The notes under the pieces were generated by a model that saw only the letters and a program-made list of their open reading frames with translations, did not search any database and was not told where the DNA came from. Below are positions 44,401 to 55,459 of a stretch of DNA of 64,000 nt, piece by piece (the first letter of the stretch is position 1; every line of letters begins with the position of its first letter). A program made the translations under genes and the position numbers. Origin of the DNA: Isoetes taiwanensis (Eukaryota > Streptophyta > Lycopodiopsida > Isoetales > Isoetaceae); contig JAJEKV010000032.1 of NCBI GenBank assembly GCA_021234155.1, positions 1 to 64,000 of the forward strand. Direction: 5' to 3'.

Positions 44401-44796
44401 GAGCAACAACTCTTTCCATTTACCTGGTTTGGATCGTGATCTCAAATGGCGCCAACCATTTATGACAATCACTAGCCTCACCCATAGGGATGCAATAAGA
44501 AATATCTAAAGATTCTAATCACAATCCTTAGATATCAATTTCATACCAGACAAGAGGTAAACGATTTGCAATTTGCTCCTCTCCTGTTGTGCTACTTCCT
44601 TTTCATCTTTAATCTTCTCAGCTTCAAAAGTTCCCGCTTCTTACGTTGCCTTAAGATATCTAATTCAACAACTATAAATATAGTGTATTAGCCATCGCCC
44701 ACAAATTACTATTCACCGTCCAGGAATCCCATTCTTGGTCCGCAAGTCCCTCTTTATATACTCCAAGCGCCCCCCTATATAATTGGTCATTACCTT

Positions 44797-44948
44797 TTAT
44801 AAAAGGTAAAGATCCTACAATAGATACCTTCTTAAAGTTGTGGATGTGCCTCTTCCTTGATTTAGATGCCACCTTTATCAATAAGGGCATTTTTACCTCG
44901 TAGGCCTTTATCCATAGATATTAATAACTTCCTCTTCAAAGATAGGAA
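44797..44948. repeat. Segmental repeat, copy 2, left part
   Basis: Homologous to 43174-43312. It ends at AGGAA, the target duplication of the copia element. Confidence 0.85.
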
Positions 44949-46727
44949 TGTTAAAATGATGGATAAGTTCTGCCTAATAAAGAATAGGTTAGAAACTAAA
45001 ATTAGCCAGTAGAATCCTTAAGCCTTTACGTGTTTCTGTTATAGCCTATGTCTGTACAAGAAGCACTGACGGGGGCAGATTCAGAGAAATGGGTAAATGC
45101 CATGCAGGAATAAATGGAGGCTATGCAACTAACACATGCTTGGGATCTTGTCATCCTGCCACAAGGAAGAAAAATAGTAGGTTGTAAATGGGTCTTCAAA
45201 GTAAAGCATGCTAATGATGGATCTATTGATAGGTATCGAGCACGTTTGATGGCTCAAGGGTTCTCCCAACAGCAAGGCATTGACTTTAAAGAAACATTCT
45301 TGCCAGTAGCAAAAATGACCTCTATTCGCATTGTGTTACCATTGCAGCTCAGGAAGATTTGGAAATACATCAAATGGATGTTAAAACAGCTTTTATGAAT
45401 GGTTTTTTTAGATCAAGAGATATAGATGACCTGAGGGGTTCGACCAAGAAAAAGGATTGGTATGTAGATTAAATCGGGCACTATATGCATTGAGGCAAAG
45501 CCCGAGGGCATGGTATAACAGGATTGATCAGTTTATTCAACAATTCAGATTTGTGAGATGCATTACAGAGTGGAATGTATATTGCAGCAAAAGAAGCTAG
45601 CAAACTATCTTGGTAATAGTCTATGTAAATGTCCTCATTATAGTTAGCAGGGGAATGGTTGGGATTAACTCGACAAAAATTGCATTAAGAAAGGAATTTA
45701 GAATGAGGATTTGGGGGAGATTAAAATATGTTTAGGATTGCAGGTATCTAGGGATAGAACTCACAGAATTCTAGTCATTCATCAGCAACAGGCCATCCAA
45801 AAGATGTGTAGCAGATTTGGTATGAAGGGATGTATAATGGATAAGATACCATATAGGAATGCCCTAGGATGTTTGATGCATATCATGGTCAGTACAAGAC
45901 CAGATATAGCCAGGCAGTTGGAGCATTGAGCAGGTACATGTCAAATTCTAGATGGCAGCGCTGGAAAGCAGTAAAAAGGATCATTAGGTATCTTCAAGGA
46001 ACAGATAGTATGGGATTGAAGTATGGGCCTGATTCGAACTATCCAGCAGTAAGGCTAGTGTCATTTATTGATGCAGACTGGGCAGGAGATTAGGACAATA
46101 GGAGATCAACCATAGGTTTTTCAATTATCCTCCATGGTGCTGCAATTACATGGACAAGTTCTAAACAAACCACAATGGCCCTATCATCTTGTGAAGCATA
46201 ATATGTTGCAACTTCGGCTATGGTTAGAGAAACAGTCTGGCTGAGGAAGTCTTTGGATGAGATTGGATATGCTCAGGATAAGCCAACAATAATCTACAAT
46301 GATAACAAAAGTAGCATAGCTCTAACAAAGAATCCTATTCATCACAGAAGATCGAAGCATATTTCTATACATCACCATTTCACCAAGGAAAAAGTGGTTG
46401 ACAAATCTATCATTATGGAATATATTCCAACTGAAGAAATGCCTGCAGATTTGTTGACTAAACCACTTGTGTATAGAAACATTTCAGTATCACAGGAATT
46501 CCCTCGGCGTGGAGTCTTCTTTATAAGCAGAAATGGGGACTGTTAAAATGATGGGTAAGTTCTGCCTAATAAAGAATAGGTTAGAAACAAAAATTAGCCA
46601 GTAAAATCCACTAAGCCTTTAAGGGTTTCTGTTGTAATTATCTTGGACATAAATAGAGAAAGGATGCATGCAGACAACATCTGATTTTCTTGGAATTCTA
46701 TTCTTGTCTTGGGCGCATATTGTTTCA
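44949..46727 (+). mobile_element. Internally deleted Ty1/copia element with AGGAA target duplication
   Basis: Left end TGTTAAAATGATGG and right end GTTTCA, with AGGAA on both sides (44944-44948 and 46728-46732). The empty site is readable in segmental repeat copy 1. The 5' LTR is cut to 92 bp (44949-45040) and fused directly to the RT, removing gag, protease and integrase. The 3' LTR is 46541-46727 (187 bp), preceded by a purine-rich AGAAATGGGGAC. RT and RNase H are broken by stops, so the copy is immobile. Confidence 0.9.
45041..46530 (+). pseudogene. Ty1/copia reverse transcriptase and RNase H, broken
   Basis: The RT begins SVQEALTGADSEKWVNAMQE, then HAWDLVILPQGRKIVGCKWV, RYRARLMAQGFSQQQGIDFK and ETFLPVAKM, the copia signature. 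Later pieces are CRLNRALYALRQSPRAWY, a VIVYVNVLI stretch in place of the YVDD box, LGEIKICLGLQVSRD and STRPDIA. RNase H shows SFIDADWAGD, TTMALSSCEA, IIYNDNKSSIALTKNPIHHR, and the end ADLLTKPL. In-frame stops occur after MQE, near GD and before YVAT, and the catalytic DD is changed. Confidence 0.9.
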
Positions 46728-46985
46728 AGGAAAGATACTTTTAATGCCCATGTCTACAAGTGGAGTCCCTTTTTATAATATGAGTGCTCTTTACCCAATA
46801 GAATATTGAAAGTAAAGCTTTTCCCTTGTATTTGGTTGCCACGACTCCCACACATAATTCAATAAATCAACTCCATCTACAACATGTGTTGATCTAGGCC
46901 TAATATTCACAAGATATTTGCCATAACTTTGCCATACTTCTATAACCCATTCACCGTGGACCACTCCCCCGTTCTTGCATTTGTA
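46728..46985. repeat. Segmental repeat, copy 2, right part
   Basis: Homologous to 43308-43550, beginning at the right AGGAA duplication. Confidence 0.85.
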
Positions 46986-47600
46986 TCAGGATTATTTAGC
47001 TCTGCCTCAACCCAATTCTAATTTTGAAAATCTCCCCCTATGTAGCTCTATTAAACAACATGAAACTACATAAGAATAACAACGTATTGTTAATCAGGCA
47101 TAGGAGACCTGTTTGTCGAGTTCATGCAACTGTCTCAAGTAGCATAAATAAGTAGCTTATAGTTGGGCAAGAAAATAAGTATACTAGGGTTACTATCTAC
47201 TTGCTCCTACAAAAAATAAGTCTGTTGCCAAAACTGCCATTTCTCTTTAGCTGCCATGTAACCATCTCTTCTATACTATAACTGCAAATTCCAGGACCAA
47301 AAGCTAAACTAACAAATTTTTCTTTGCATACAATTACTTTGTAAAACAAAGTACATATATCTGGTAATGGTGGTAAAGGATAACATGGAATCCACAGTTG
47401 AGATGCAACAACACCAATTTCATTAACAATTCTAAACACACTCCTGTCAATTCTAAATTGTTTGAGGGATAATCTTTTCTTTCATTAAATAAACTCTTAC
47501 AAAGCCTTATAGTAGATAGACACACTCCTGAACAAGTAAGAAGATAGATAAATACTAGTTTAAGATCCACAAGGCCATGGGATGGAACTATACATAGTGC
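46986..47600. other. Noncoding interval
   Basis: AT-rich. No gene, tail or terminus recognised. Confidence 0.45.
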
Positions 47601-47604
47601 AACT

Positions 47605-47790
47605 TTCGGTAGTCTCGAACTCGAGACAGATGTTTTAAGACTAATGTGTTACCACTAGACCATCTAGCCGAACTTTGGGTAGTCTTGAACTTGAGATAGA
47701 TGTGTTAAGACTAATGTGTTACCACTAGACCATCTAAAACTTGAGACATAGTTATTCTACGACTAGTATGTTACCACTAGACCAAAGGCC
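47605..47790 (-). mobile_element. Tandem tRNA-derived SINE-like heads
   Basis: On the minus strand, two full units and one partial unit carry box A TGGTCTAGTGGTAACACATT (complement at about 47646-47665, 47716-47735 and 47768-47787) and box B GAGTTCGAGACT or AAGTTCAAGACT (47611-47622 and 47681-47692). Unit spacing is 70 bp and the box distance is as in tRNAs. The heads resemble a tRNA with a GGCTAGATGGTCTAGTGG start, but anticodon and acceptor stems do not pair, so a SINE or tRNA pseudogene tandem is more likely than active tRNA genes. Confidence 0.55.
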
Positions 47791-49600
47791 AGAGCACATT
47801 CTTCTTATGGTGGTAGCTTGAGAATGTTTTCCACACTATCATATATAGGACATCAATACTTGTGAACATGTAGTAAACGCACTTTGCCTTTCAAATGACC
47901 CATAATTTAGGAAAATTGTAGAGTTGCCCCAATTTTCCAATGATTTGAATTATATAATTTGATAGGGTTGTTGTTCTAGAATAAATTTGCACCAAAATCT
48001 TATGGTATATGCATGCATATATTTGAGGTAGTACGCTACCCTTTAGTGGGCTGGAGCAAATTGATTGGGTCCTTTTCAATATGATTTTTTTTGTGAGCAT
48101 AGCGGCCGGGACGGATTTTGGTGGAGAAGCATGCACAACGTTGGGAGCAGCTCTAAAATTGATTTGCATGTGATTAGGACTTGGATTTGCTTGCTTCCTT
48201 TATTGGATCATTAGGTCGTAGTGTGATTTGCCTTTTCTTCTTTGAATCATTTGAAGTAGTATTTTTGATTCGTTAGATTATCTTGTGCTACTTGTAGGTG
48301 ATTGATTTATGTTTAGTTTTTTCCTTTTAGGATATGAAATCTATCCCTAAAAAAAAGTTTTTTTCTTTTAGATTTTGTGCTTTTATTTCTTTTTATAGTT
48401 GTCATGGTTAGAGTTGCAATGAGAAAAAAATGCAATGGTTTTGAGAAAAAAATTAAACAAAAAACATTGGTAAGTTCATGAATAACATATAAAACATGAA
48501 ACATGGCACAAATCCCATAACACATGAAAAAAAAAATTAATTTTTTTTTTCAATATAAAATGTGACCAATAAAGCGAGGCCACCATAACATCATCCTCCA
48601 AAGTAAGGAATGAAAGGGGTCCAAAAAAAAAAAATGTCTAACCTACCTATCTTTGTTTCAATATCTTCATAAAAGCTTACTGCACTAAATTGAACAAATA
48701 GTTTGCAATGTTGTCTTTTGCAGGTCTTCTAGTTTGTTCACCCATGACTAAGCTCTGGAAGTAATCAAGCCTCTCCCGTTCATCTCCTTTTTCCTGTTCT
48801 GTTGCATGAATCCAAAAGTGACTCTAAATTCTGCCTTGCATACACCTGGAAAGCCAGATAAAATCAATTTATAGACAATTCAACACAATCTGCTGGTGAA
48901 CCATCAAAATTTATGTTCCAAAATCAAGCACAAAAAAGTAGGGGCTAGGAAGCTCAAGCTTAATAGGATCAAAGCAAAATGAAAGTCAAGAAATTACATC
49001 ACCCAACAAACAATCTACGGTCGGGTAGGCTACCCGGCTCATTTTGGCATCTACCGGAGGCATGCAGGGGGATGTCCAACAAAACTTCTAGATCACGCGT
49101 TTGTGGGTTTCGAAATAATCAGGCCTTGAAAAGAATAACCAAAAAAGTTCTAAAAATGTTTGTTAGATTTAAAAATAATAAGGTCTTAAAAAGATAAACC
49201 AATAAAATAATATAAGACCTTAAAATAATATAATCTTCTTTATTTCACTTCTCATTTTGAGCTACATCTTTTCCTTTATATTTATGAACTCTCAATGGTT
49301 CAGGATGCACAAAAAACCCTTTTTTTTTTAATCCCAATAAAAAACTTGTAAAAAGCATTTGCCAATGTAATGGGGCTTAACTCATATTGCTACCATAACA
49401 AAGAATATTTTGCGAGATTCTGAGAAGCAAATGCAACATGAACATTAAAGTGAAGCAAAAATAGGATAAAAATTTCATGACCTTGTAATTTTCTAAAATA
49501 AAACCACTGCCAGACGGAGGAACTCGTTAGTGTCTTCTTTGTACAAAGGGGCTCCAAAACTTGAAAGAGGAAACCGAACTGCCTTCTAAAACTTCTGCTA
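47791..49600. other. Noncoding AT-rich interval
   Basis: Contains poly-A runs and short frames. No supported gene or transposon terminus. Confidence 0.45.
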
Positions 49601-49650
49601 TTCTGTAACTAATAAAGGGGAAAGCCAAAGCCTTTCTAAAAATAATTCAG

Positions 49651-49790
49651 AATCTAGATACAAAAGGAAACATAGATGCAAGAAGCTTCGATTCTAAAAG
49701 GAAAAGCGAAAAAGAAAATTTTAAAAATACTACTATCTAGATACAAAAGGAAACATTAGATGCAAGAAGCTTCGATTCTAAAAGGAAAAC
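49651..49790. repeat. Direct repeat, 55-bp units
   Basis: Two near-identical segments (TCTAGATACAAAAGGAAACA and ATGCAAGAAGCTTCGATTCT then AAAAGGAAAA) at about 49655-49705 and 49737-49790, offset by about 82 bp. Confidence 0.75.
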
Positions 49791-50411
49791 AAAGGTAAGC
49801 CTTCAAAAGGAAAAAATTGTACTAGGTTCTATTCAATCTTTGACTACAGGAGTTATTTGCTACTTGAAAAGAAAACGAACCTTTAAATGACTTACGATTG
49901 ATGGAATCAAAGCTCCACTTCAAGGAGAAAAACATGGATTCAAATGTCCAAGCCTTCATTGATGGAAAAATCTAGGGCTACGAGAAAAATGAAACTATAA
50001 TAAAACATGCAGGCTTTCATGGTTATATTATGCCATGCATAATTTGCTAGATGAAGCTTTTTCTAGGAGCTTCAAGTGCTTATAAAAAAAATGAAACAAA
50101 AATAAAACATCACGGCTTTTCACAGTTTTTGGCATATTTGGCTTTTGGCATATTCCAGGTATGTATCATCATATATCCAAAATATACCAAACACCCACGT
50201 AACCGAGGGTTTGCCCCTCTAGACTCCGTGTATTTTTTCCTTCGGTGTGGCTTTAACATGACACTCAAGAAAAAATTCGTTAAGTCCACAAAAACCTCGT
50301 GTATGTTTTTTTGGTTCAAACATGGCCATGGTTGATAAATAAGACGCTCGCTCTAGGGGCAACCCAAAAATACCCAAAATTACGTCATGCGGTTTTGTGA
50401 CTACCTAGGTA
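49791..50411. other. Upstream region of the second PPR gene
   Basis: AT-rich, contains the likely promoter and 5' leader. No element was identified with confidence. Confidence 0.4.
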
Positions 50412-52707
50412 TTGCAAGCACAAACTGTTTTCAATTTATTAGGCAGCCGTCCGAAAGCCACTGGATGTCTAGACTGGAGCTTTATGGATATGGCATCGAC
50501 AGGGGATTTATTTGCACGCCTTTTTCTGCTCAGAAGGATGGCTACTACGTCGTCCTGGATCATTGGTCGCAGGTATGCTACTGGGGCAAAAGCGTTGACG
50601 TTTCTCATTCTAAAACTAGCTGCTGGTCTCCTTACGCCCTCTAATCTTCAGCACCCTTGAAGCTTTAACCAAACTATGTGAGGATGGTCGATTGGATGAG
50701 GCGCTTGAAACTGCTGAAGCTGTTCAGCATCAAGGGATTTTTATTACCAGAAATCATGCTTATTCTCTTCTTCAAGAATGTGAGAAAATAAAAGGACTGG
50801 AATCTGCAAAGCGAGTGAACCGCCTTATGATCTACAATGGACTGGATACCATTTCTGTTTTGGGTGACTATCTTGTTCGACTTTTGACATACGGTGGATG
50901 CCTAATTGAAGCAAATAAAGTAGTTCACAGGATTTTGGGTCCAAGCTTATATACCTGGAGTGCAATTATTGCGGCTAATGTTAAGCTTGGAGAAGCCCAT
51001 ACGGCTCTCGATCTGTACCATAAGTTACAACAGTCAGGTCTGCACACAAATGAGCATGTTTATGTTGCTGCTTTGAAGTCATGCATCATTGTATTAGAAC
51101 TTCCACAGTGTAGGGCTATCCATGATCAAATAATGACTGCTGGGATTCAATTGGGTATTATTTTGGCCAGCACTCTATTAGACGCATATTCCAAATGTGG
51201 AAGCCTGGAGGAGGCAGAACCCGTTTTTAATAGAATGCTAGACAGGAATACAGTTACATGGAATGCCATGATTTCAGGTTATGCTCACCATGGAGATGGT
51301 CAGTTGGCCATCCAATGCTTTGAGCACATGCAAAAAGAAGGCATATTGCCAAATGCAATCATTTTCTCCAGCGTTTTGCAAGCATGTGGCAATGCTGGAG
51401 CATTGAGGCAAGGAATACTCACTCATGACCACATTTTGCAAAGTAAATTAGAAGTAGATGTTGTCTTGGAGACATCCCTTATTGATATGTATGCTAAATG
51501 TGGGAATATAGAAGAGGCGCGTAAAGTGTTTGATATGTCGAAAGACAGAAAGATAACGTTATGGAATGCAATGCTCACAGGTTATAGTCAACATAATGAC
51601 GGTTCTGCTGTCTTAAAATGTTTTGAGGATATGCAACATGAGGGCATCATACCAAGTCAAGTGACGTTTTTGAGCCTTTTGAAAGCATATGGAAGTGTTG
51701 GTGAAGTTCAGCAGGGCAGGCTTATACATGACCAGATCATCCAGAGAAGACTTGAAAGTCATGTGGTTTTGGGAGGTGCTCTAGTAGACATGTATGTTAA
51801 ATGTGGCAACCTACAGGAGGCATGCAATCTGTTAGAGAGCTTACCAAACCAAAACGTTATATCCTGGGGTGCACTCATTTCAGGATTATCCCAGCATGGC
51901 GATGTAGTTCTTGCCTTAGACTGCTTCTGCAGGATGCAACAAAGAGGCATAAATCCAAATGAGGTCTTATTTCTTGCTATAATAAAAGCATGTTATAATA
52001 TTTTGGCAATTCAACAGGGAAGGTTGATCCATGCTGAGATTATCAAAAATAGATTCCAATCAGATCTTCAAATAGGCAGTGCCCTTCTTGACATGTATGC
52101 TAAATGTGGAAGCTTGGGAGAGGCTCAAAATGTATTTACCAACATGGCAAGACATAATGTAGTCTCATGGAATACAATGATATCAGCACATGCACAACAC
52201 GGTAATGGTCTTGTTGCTCTACAACGTTTTGAGGAGATGCAGCAAAATGCCATAAAGCCAAATGAGATGACATTTAACAGTGTTTTCCCTGCATGTAGCA
52301 ATGCAGGCTTGGTGGACGAGGGACGTTGGTATTACAATTTTATGAAAGAATTTCATGGCATTGCACCAAGCAGCTTTCATTATGCTAGCATGGTTGATCT
52401 CCTTGGGCATGTAGGTTGCCTCTCTGAGGCAGAAGACCTACTAAAAACTAGTGTTGAGACCAACATTGCGGCGTGGCGGTCCCTCTTAAATGCTTGCAGA
52501 ATGTATACCAATGTGGAGATTGGGAAGAAATGTTTTGATGAGATTATATCTCGGGATTCTTACTGTGATTCTGCTTATGTGCTTATGTTAAATATTTATG
52601 CCAATGCTTGTATGCGTCAGGATTCTACTGAGGCGTTGGAGATTAAGGAAGACGACAAAAAGCACAAGTGGCGATTTAGTTGCATATGGAATGAGGAAGA
52701 AAATTAA
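50412..52707 (+). CDS. PLS-class PPR protein, E-type end
   Basis: Organellar RNA-binding protein. The main frame is open from the stop at 50617-50619 to 52707. Tandem PPR motifs fill it, with repeated LIDMYAKCG, TWNAMISGYAHHG and FEHMQKEGILPN-type segments. It ends in E-type motifs and a KHKWRFSCIWNEEEN tail where the PG box would be; no DYW deaminase follows, so it could act as a non-catalytic or trans-partnered editing factor. The start is uncertain. The frame reads through LCEDGRLDEALETAEAVQHQ, a normal PPR N-terminus, but the first in-frame ATG is 50827, inside the first repeat. A different frame from ATG 50412 (82 codons, Arg/Ser/Ala-rich, transit-peptide-like) overlaps it. One frameshift between 50617 and 50660, or a short intron, would join the two. 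Confidence 0.8.
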
Positions 52708-53995
52708 ATCCAGCTGCAAGATTCGATGATTAAGAAGGTTTAGTTTTCTCTATTGCAATTTGCGCGAGATGCCTAAAAGATGAACATAAGGCATTAAAGA
52801 AAATTTCTGTATTCTGCGTGAAAAAACACCCCATTCAACCTCCTTTTCAAGGGTTCGCATGAGTTAGCTACGTAATAACCCATGCCTATACTGTGGAATG
52901 TGCTAGGGAACCGCCCAATTTTTGGGGTTTCCGGATGGAAACCGGCAGCGGCGCTGGTTTCCAATCAGAAACCCCGAGCCGTAAACCACCGATAGTCGAA
53001 AATTCCTAGATTTTTGATGATTTGTTTAAAATGGGTAATTTTTTGCCCTGTGGTTTCTGGCAGCGGCGCTTGGAGCGCCACCACAAGTTTATAACAGAAT
53101 TTATGGTTAACAATCAAAGATACAATATTCAAAGTAAATGCACAATATTTAGTGTTACAAATATTTCTCTATTTCAAATCTCATGTACAACTATGAGCGT
53201 AACCATGCATGCAACAACTTCTCGGCATCCATACTAGAGGCAGCTCATTCTCTCTGAAATCAGAGGCGCAAAACAAGGTTCTATTGCACGTGAGAATGGT
53301 TAATTTGTTGTTTTGACACAATCTTTTTGACCCTAGCACATACCACTTTTTTGTGAATGAAATTTTTAGATATTAATTAGATATTGAAGGATTAATGTTC
53401 GAGTTCTTTTAAGATGATACTAGGCTGGCAGGAAATCAGAGTTCATAGCGCCTTGAGTTTTGGGGTTTAGGTTGAACATGTCCACAAGTATGGAACATGA
53501 GACAATAAAGGGATTACGGAATGCATTGGATTCTGTGTAAGGAAAATAGGGGATAGAAGATGCATTAAGATATACAGGGAGTAGAAAAGGAATGTGAAGG
53601 CAGTATTTGCTAAGAATTTTATGAGCTTGTCACATCAGAGACAATTCTAAATAATAGTTTTGGTGAAAGGAATGTTTGAAAAAGAACTCCGCAGCTAATG
53701 AAATAGTTGTGCAAATAGAAGATGTTCTAGTTCTATTATTCTCAAATTTGCAAATCGATAAATTGGCTAGAACAAGGCGCCAATCTGGACTGCCGTGGTC
53801 GAGATGCAATCGCAGCAAACAATCGTTGTTCATATCAATGGACTTCAGAAAGCAGTGCATCGCGAGAGCTCTCTCAATATAAATTTATACCGTAGATAGG
53901 CAGCCAATTTATATACATATATGTATACAAGAAAATTAATACGTCCTACGGTGCATGTTCGAGTTTTAGCATGTTCCTACGTGCAAGTTCTTGTC
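52708..53995. other. Noncoding interval after the PPR gene
   Basis: The 52915-53075 stretch has a GGCAGCGGCGCT motif twice, about 120 bp apart. Other short frames have no motifs. Confidence 0.4.
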
Positions 53996-53999
53996 GTGC

Positions 54000-54550
54000 C
54001 CTACATTCTAAAAGAATCTCTTGAGAATACTCTAAATTCATAGATTCTCTAAGATTCTACCAAGTTTCTCTTAGAGGTTTCGTGAACATTTCTCTAAATT
54101 TTATAAGATTCCCTCTAGATTCTATTATATTTCCCTAGATTCTCCAAGATTCTATGAAGATCCCCTTAGATTCCTTTAGATTTTATGAGATTGCCCTAGG
54201 TTCCCTTACATTACATGAGATTCAAATAGATTCTATAAAGATTCCCCTAGATACTCTAAGATTTCATCAACATTTTCTTAGATTCCCTTAGATTTTATGA
54301 AGATTCCCTTAGATTCTCCAGATTTTAAGAGATTCTCTTAGGCTTGTAAATATTTTCCTAGATTCTCTTACATTTTATAAGATTTTCTTAGATTCTGTTA
54401 GATTCTTCTAGATTCCTCTAGATTCCTTTACATTCTAGAACTTTTTAGAACATTCTAAGACTTTCTGGAACATTCTGAGACTTTCAATATATCCTAGAAC
54501 TTTCTAGAATTATTTCCCTAGATTCCCTTACATTCCCGTAGATTCCCCTA
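54000..54550. repeat. Satellite-like decayed array (AGATTC-rich)
   Basis: About 550 bp of short imperfect units combining CCCTTAGATTCTCT, AGATTTTATGAGATT and CTAGATTC at a period of about 20 bp, changing near 54430 to GAACTTTCTAGAACATTC units. No frame. It lies directly outside the left inverted repeat at 54552. Confidence 0.65.
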
Positions 54551-54573
54551 CACATTAGAGCTAAAATGAGGTC

Positions 54574-55455
54574 AATTTGGTGCCCATTAGCAAATTCAAC
54601 AAAATACACATCATCTTTTGTCATTAGCCAATAAGAAGGGATTTCATTTGTTTCTAAGGGTAGTATGATGTGGCAATCAATTTTTTAAGGTAAATGACTT
54701 GGCAGCCACATGGAGACTTGGAATAGGTCACATACACATCCTTATTTAAGTGCCTCGAATGTTGAACCATAGTATCTCGGCCCATATCTACCAATCTAAG
54801 GCTAAATATGTATCGGGCTCCTAAAAACATTTAATTTTGACGGGCATTTAATTTCATGTCAAACTTCTATTCCTCCGTTTTATTCATATGTTTTTTTGGC
54901 GCGTCTTGAGAGCACTTCGGCATATGCATATCATCGCCAGAACATAGCGATTTCGTGGCATAAGGACTTGCCAAGGTGATCCGAGGTATCGCCATGCCTT
55001 ACCCCTTTTAATCTTGTTTGTTCTCTATTTTCATTTCTATTTTTGTTCTTATTCTGAGAACTGGCGTACAGAACAACAAGCCGTTTTTCTTCTGGATAGC
55101 AACAAGCCATTTGTGGAACAAAAGCAGCTTCTTGCAGGTTAGAAATGAGCTTAATCTGTAACTTTTGCATTGACAGATTTAAGGGCACAGACTCTGTTAT
55201 CATACGAATTTTCTCTGCATCTAAGATAGCTTTGAAGCTAATTGCAAGATAGTCATATATATCTATTTGAACGTGATGCCATGGTATTTTTTCTTGTTTG
55301 TTCTATTTGATAAAATAGAAGATTCATTGGACACATGGTTGCACCTACTTTTTGAATATTGCATGCACCACATAGTTTTTGTTTGTTAGGTTATAAACTT
55401 TCTTCTCTATGCAACACCTTCTCTCTGCTAATTCTCTGTATTGTTTTGTCTATAT
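54574..55455. other. Left interior of the TIR candidate, noncoding
   Basis: No supported gene. It could contain the promoter of the gene that follows. A 90-codon minus frame at 54931-55203 has no motif. Confidence 0.4.
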
Positions 55456-55459
55456 CCAG

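Noticed and set aside
53676-53882. 68-codon plus-strand frame
   Set aside because: Matched by an equally long minus-strand frame, no motif, no splice or promoter support.
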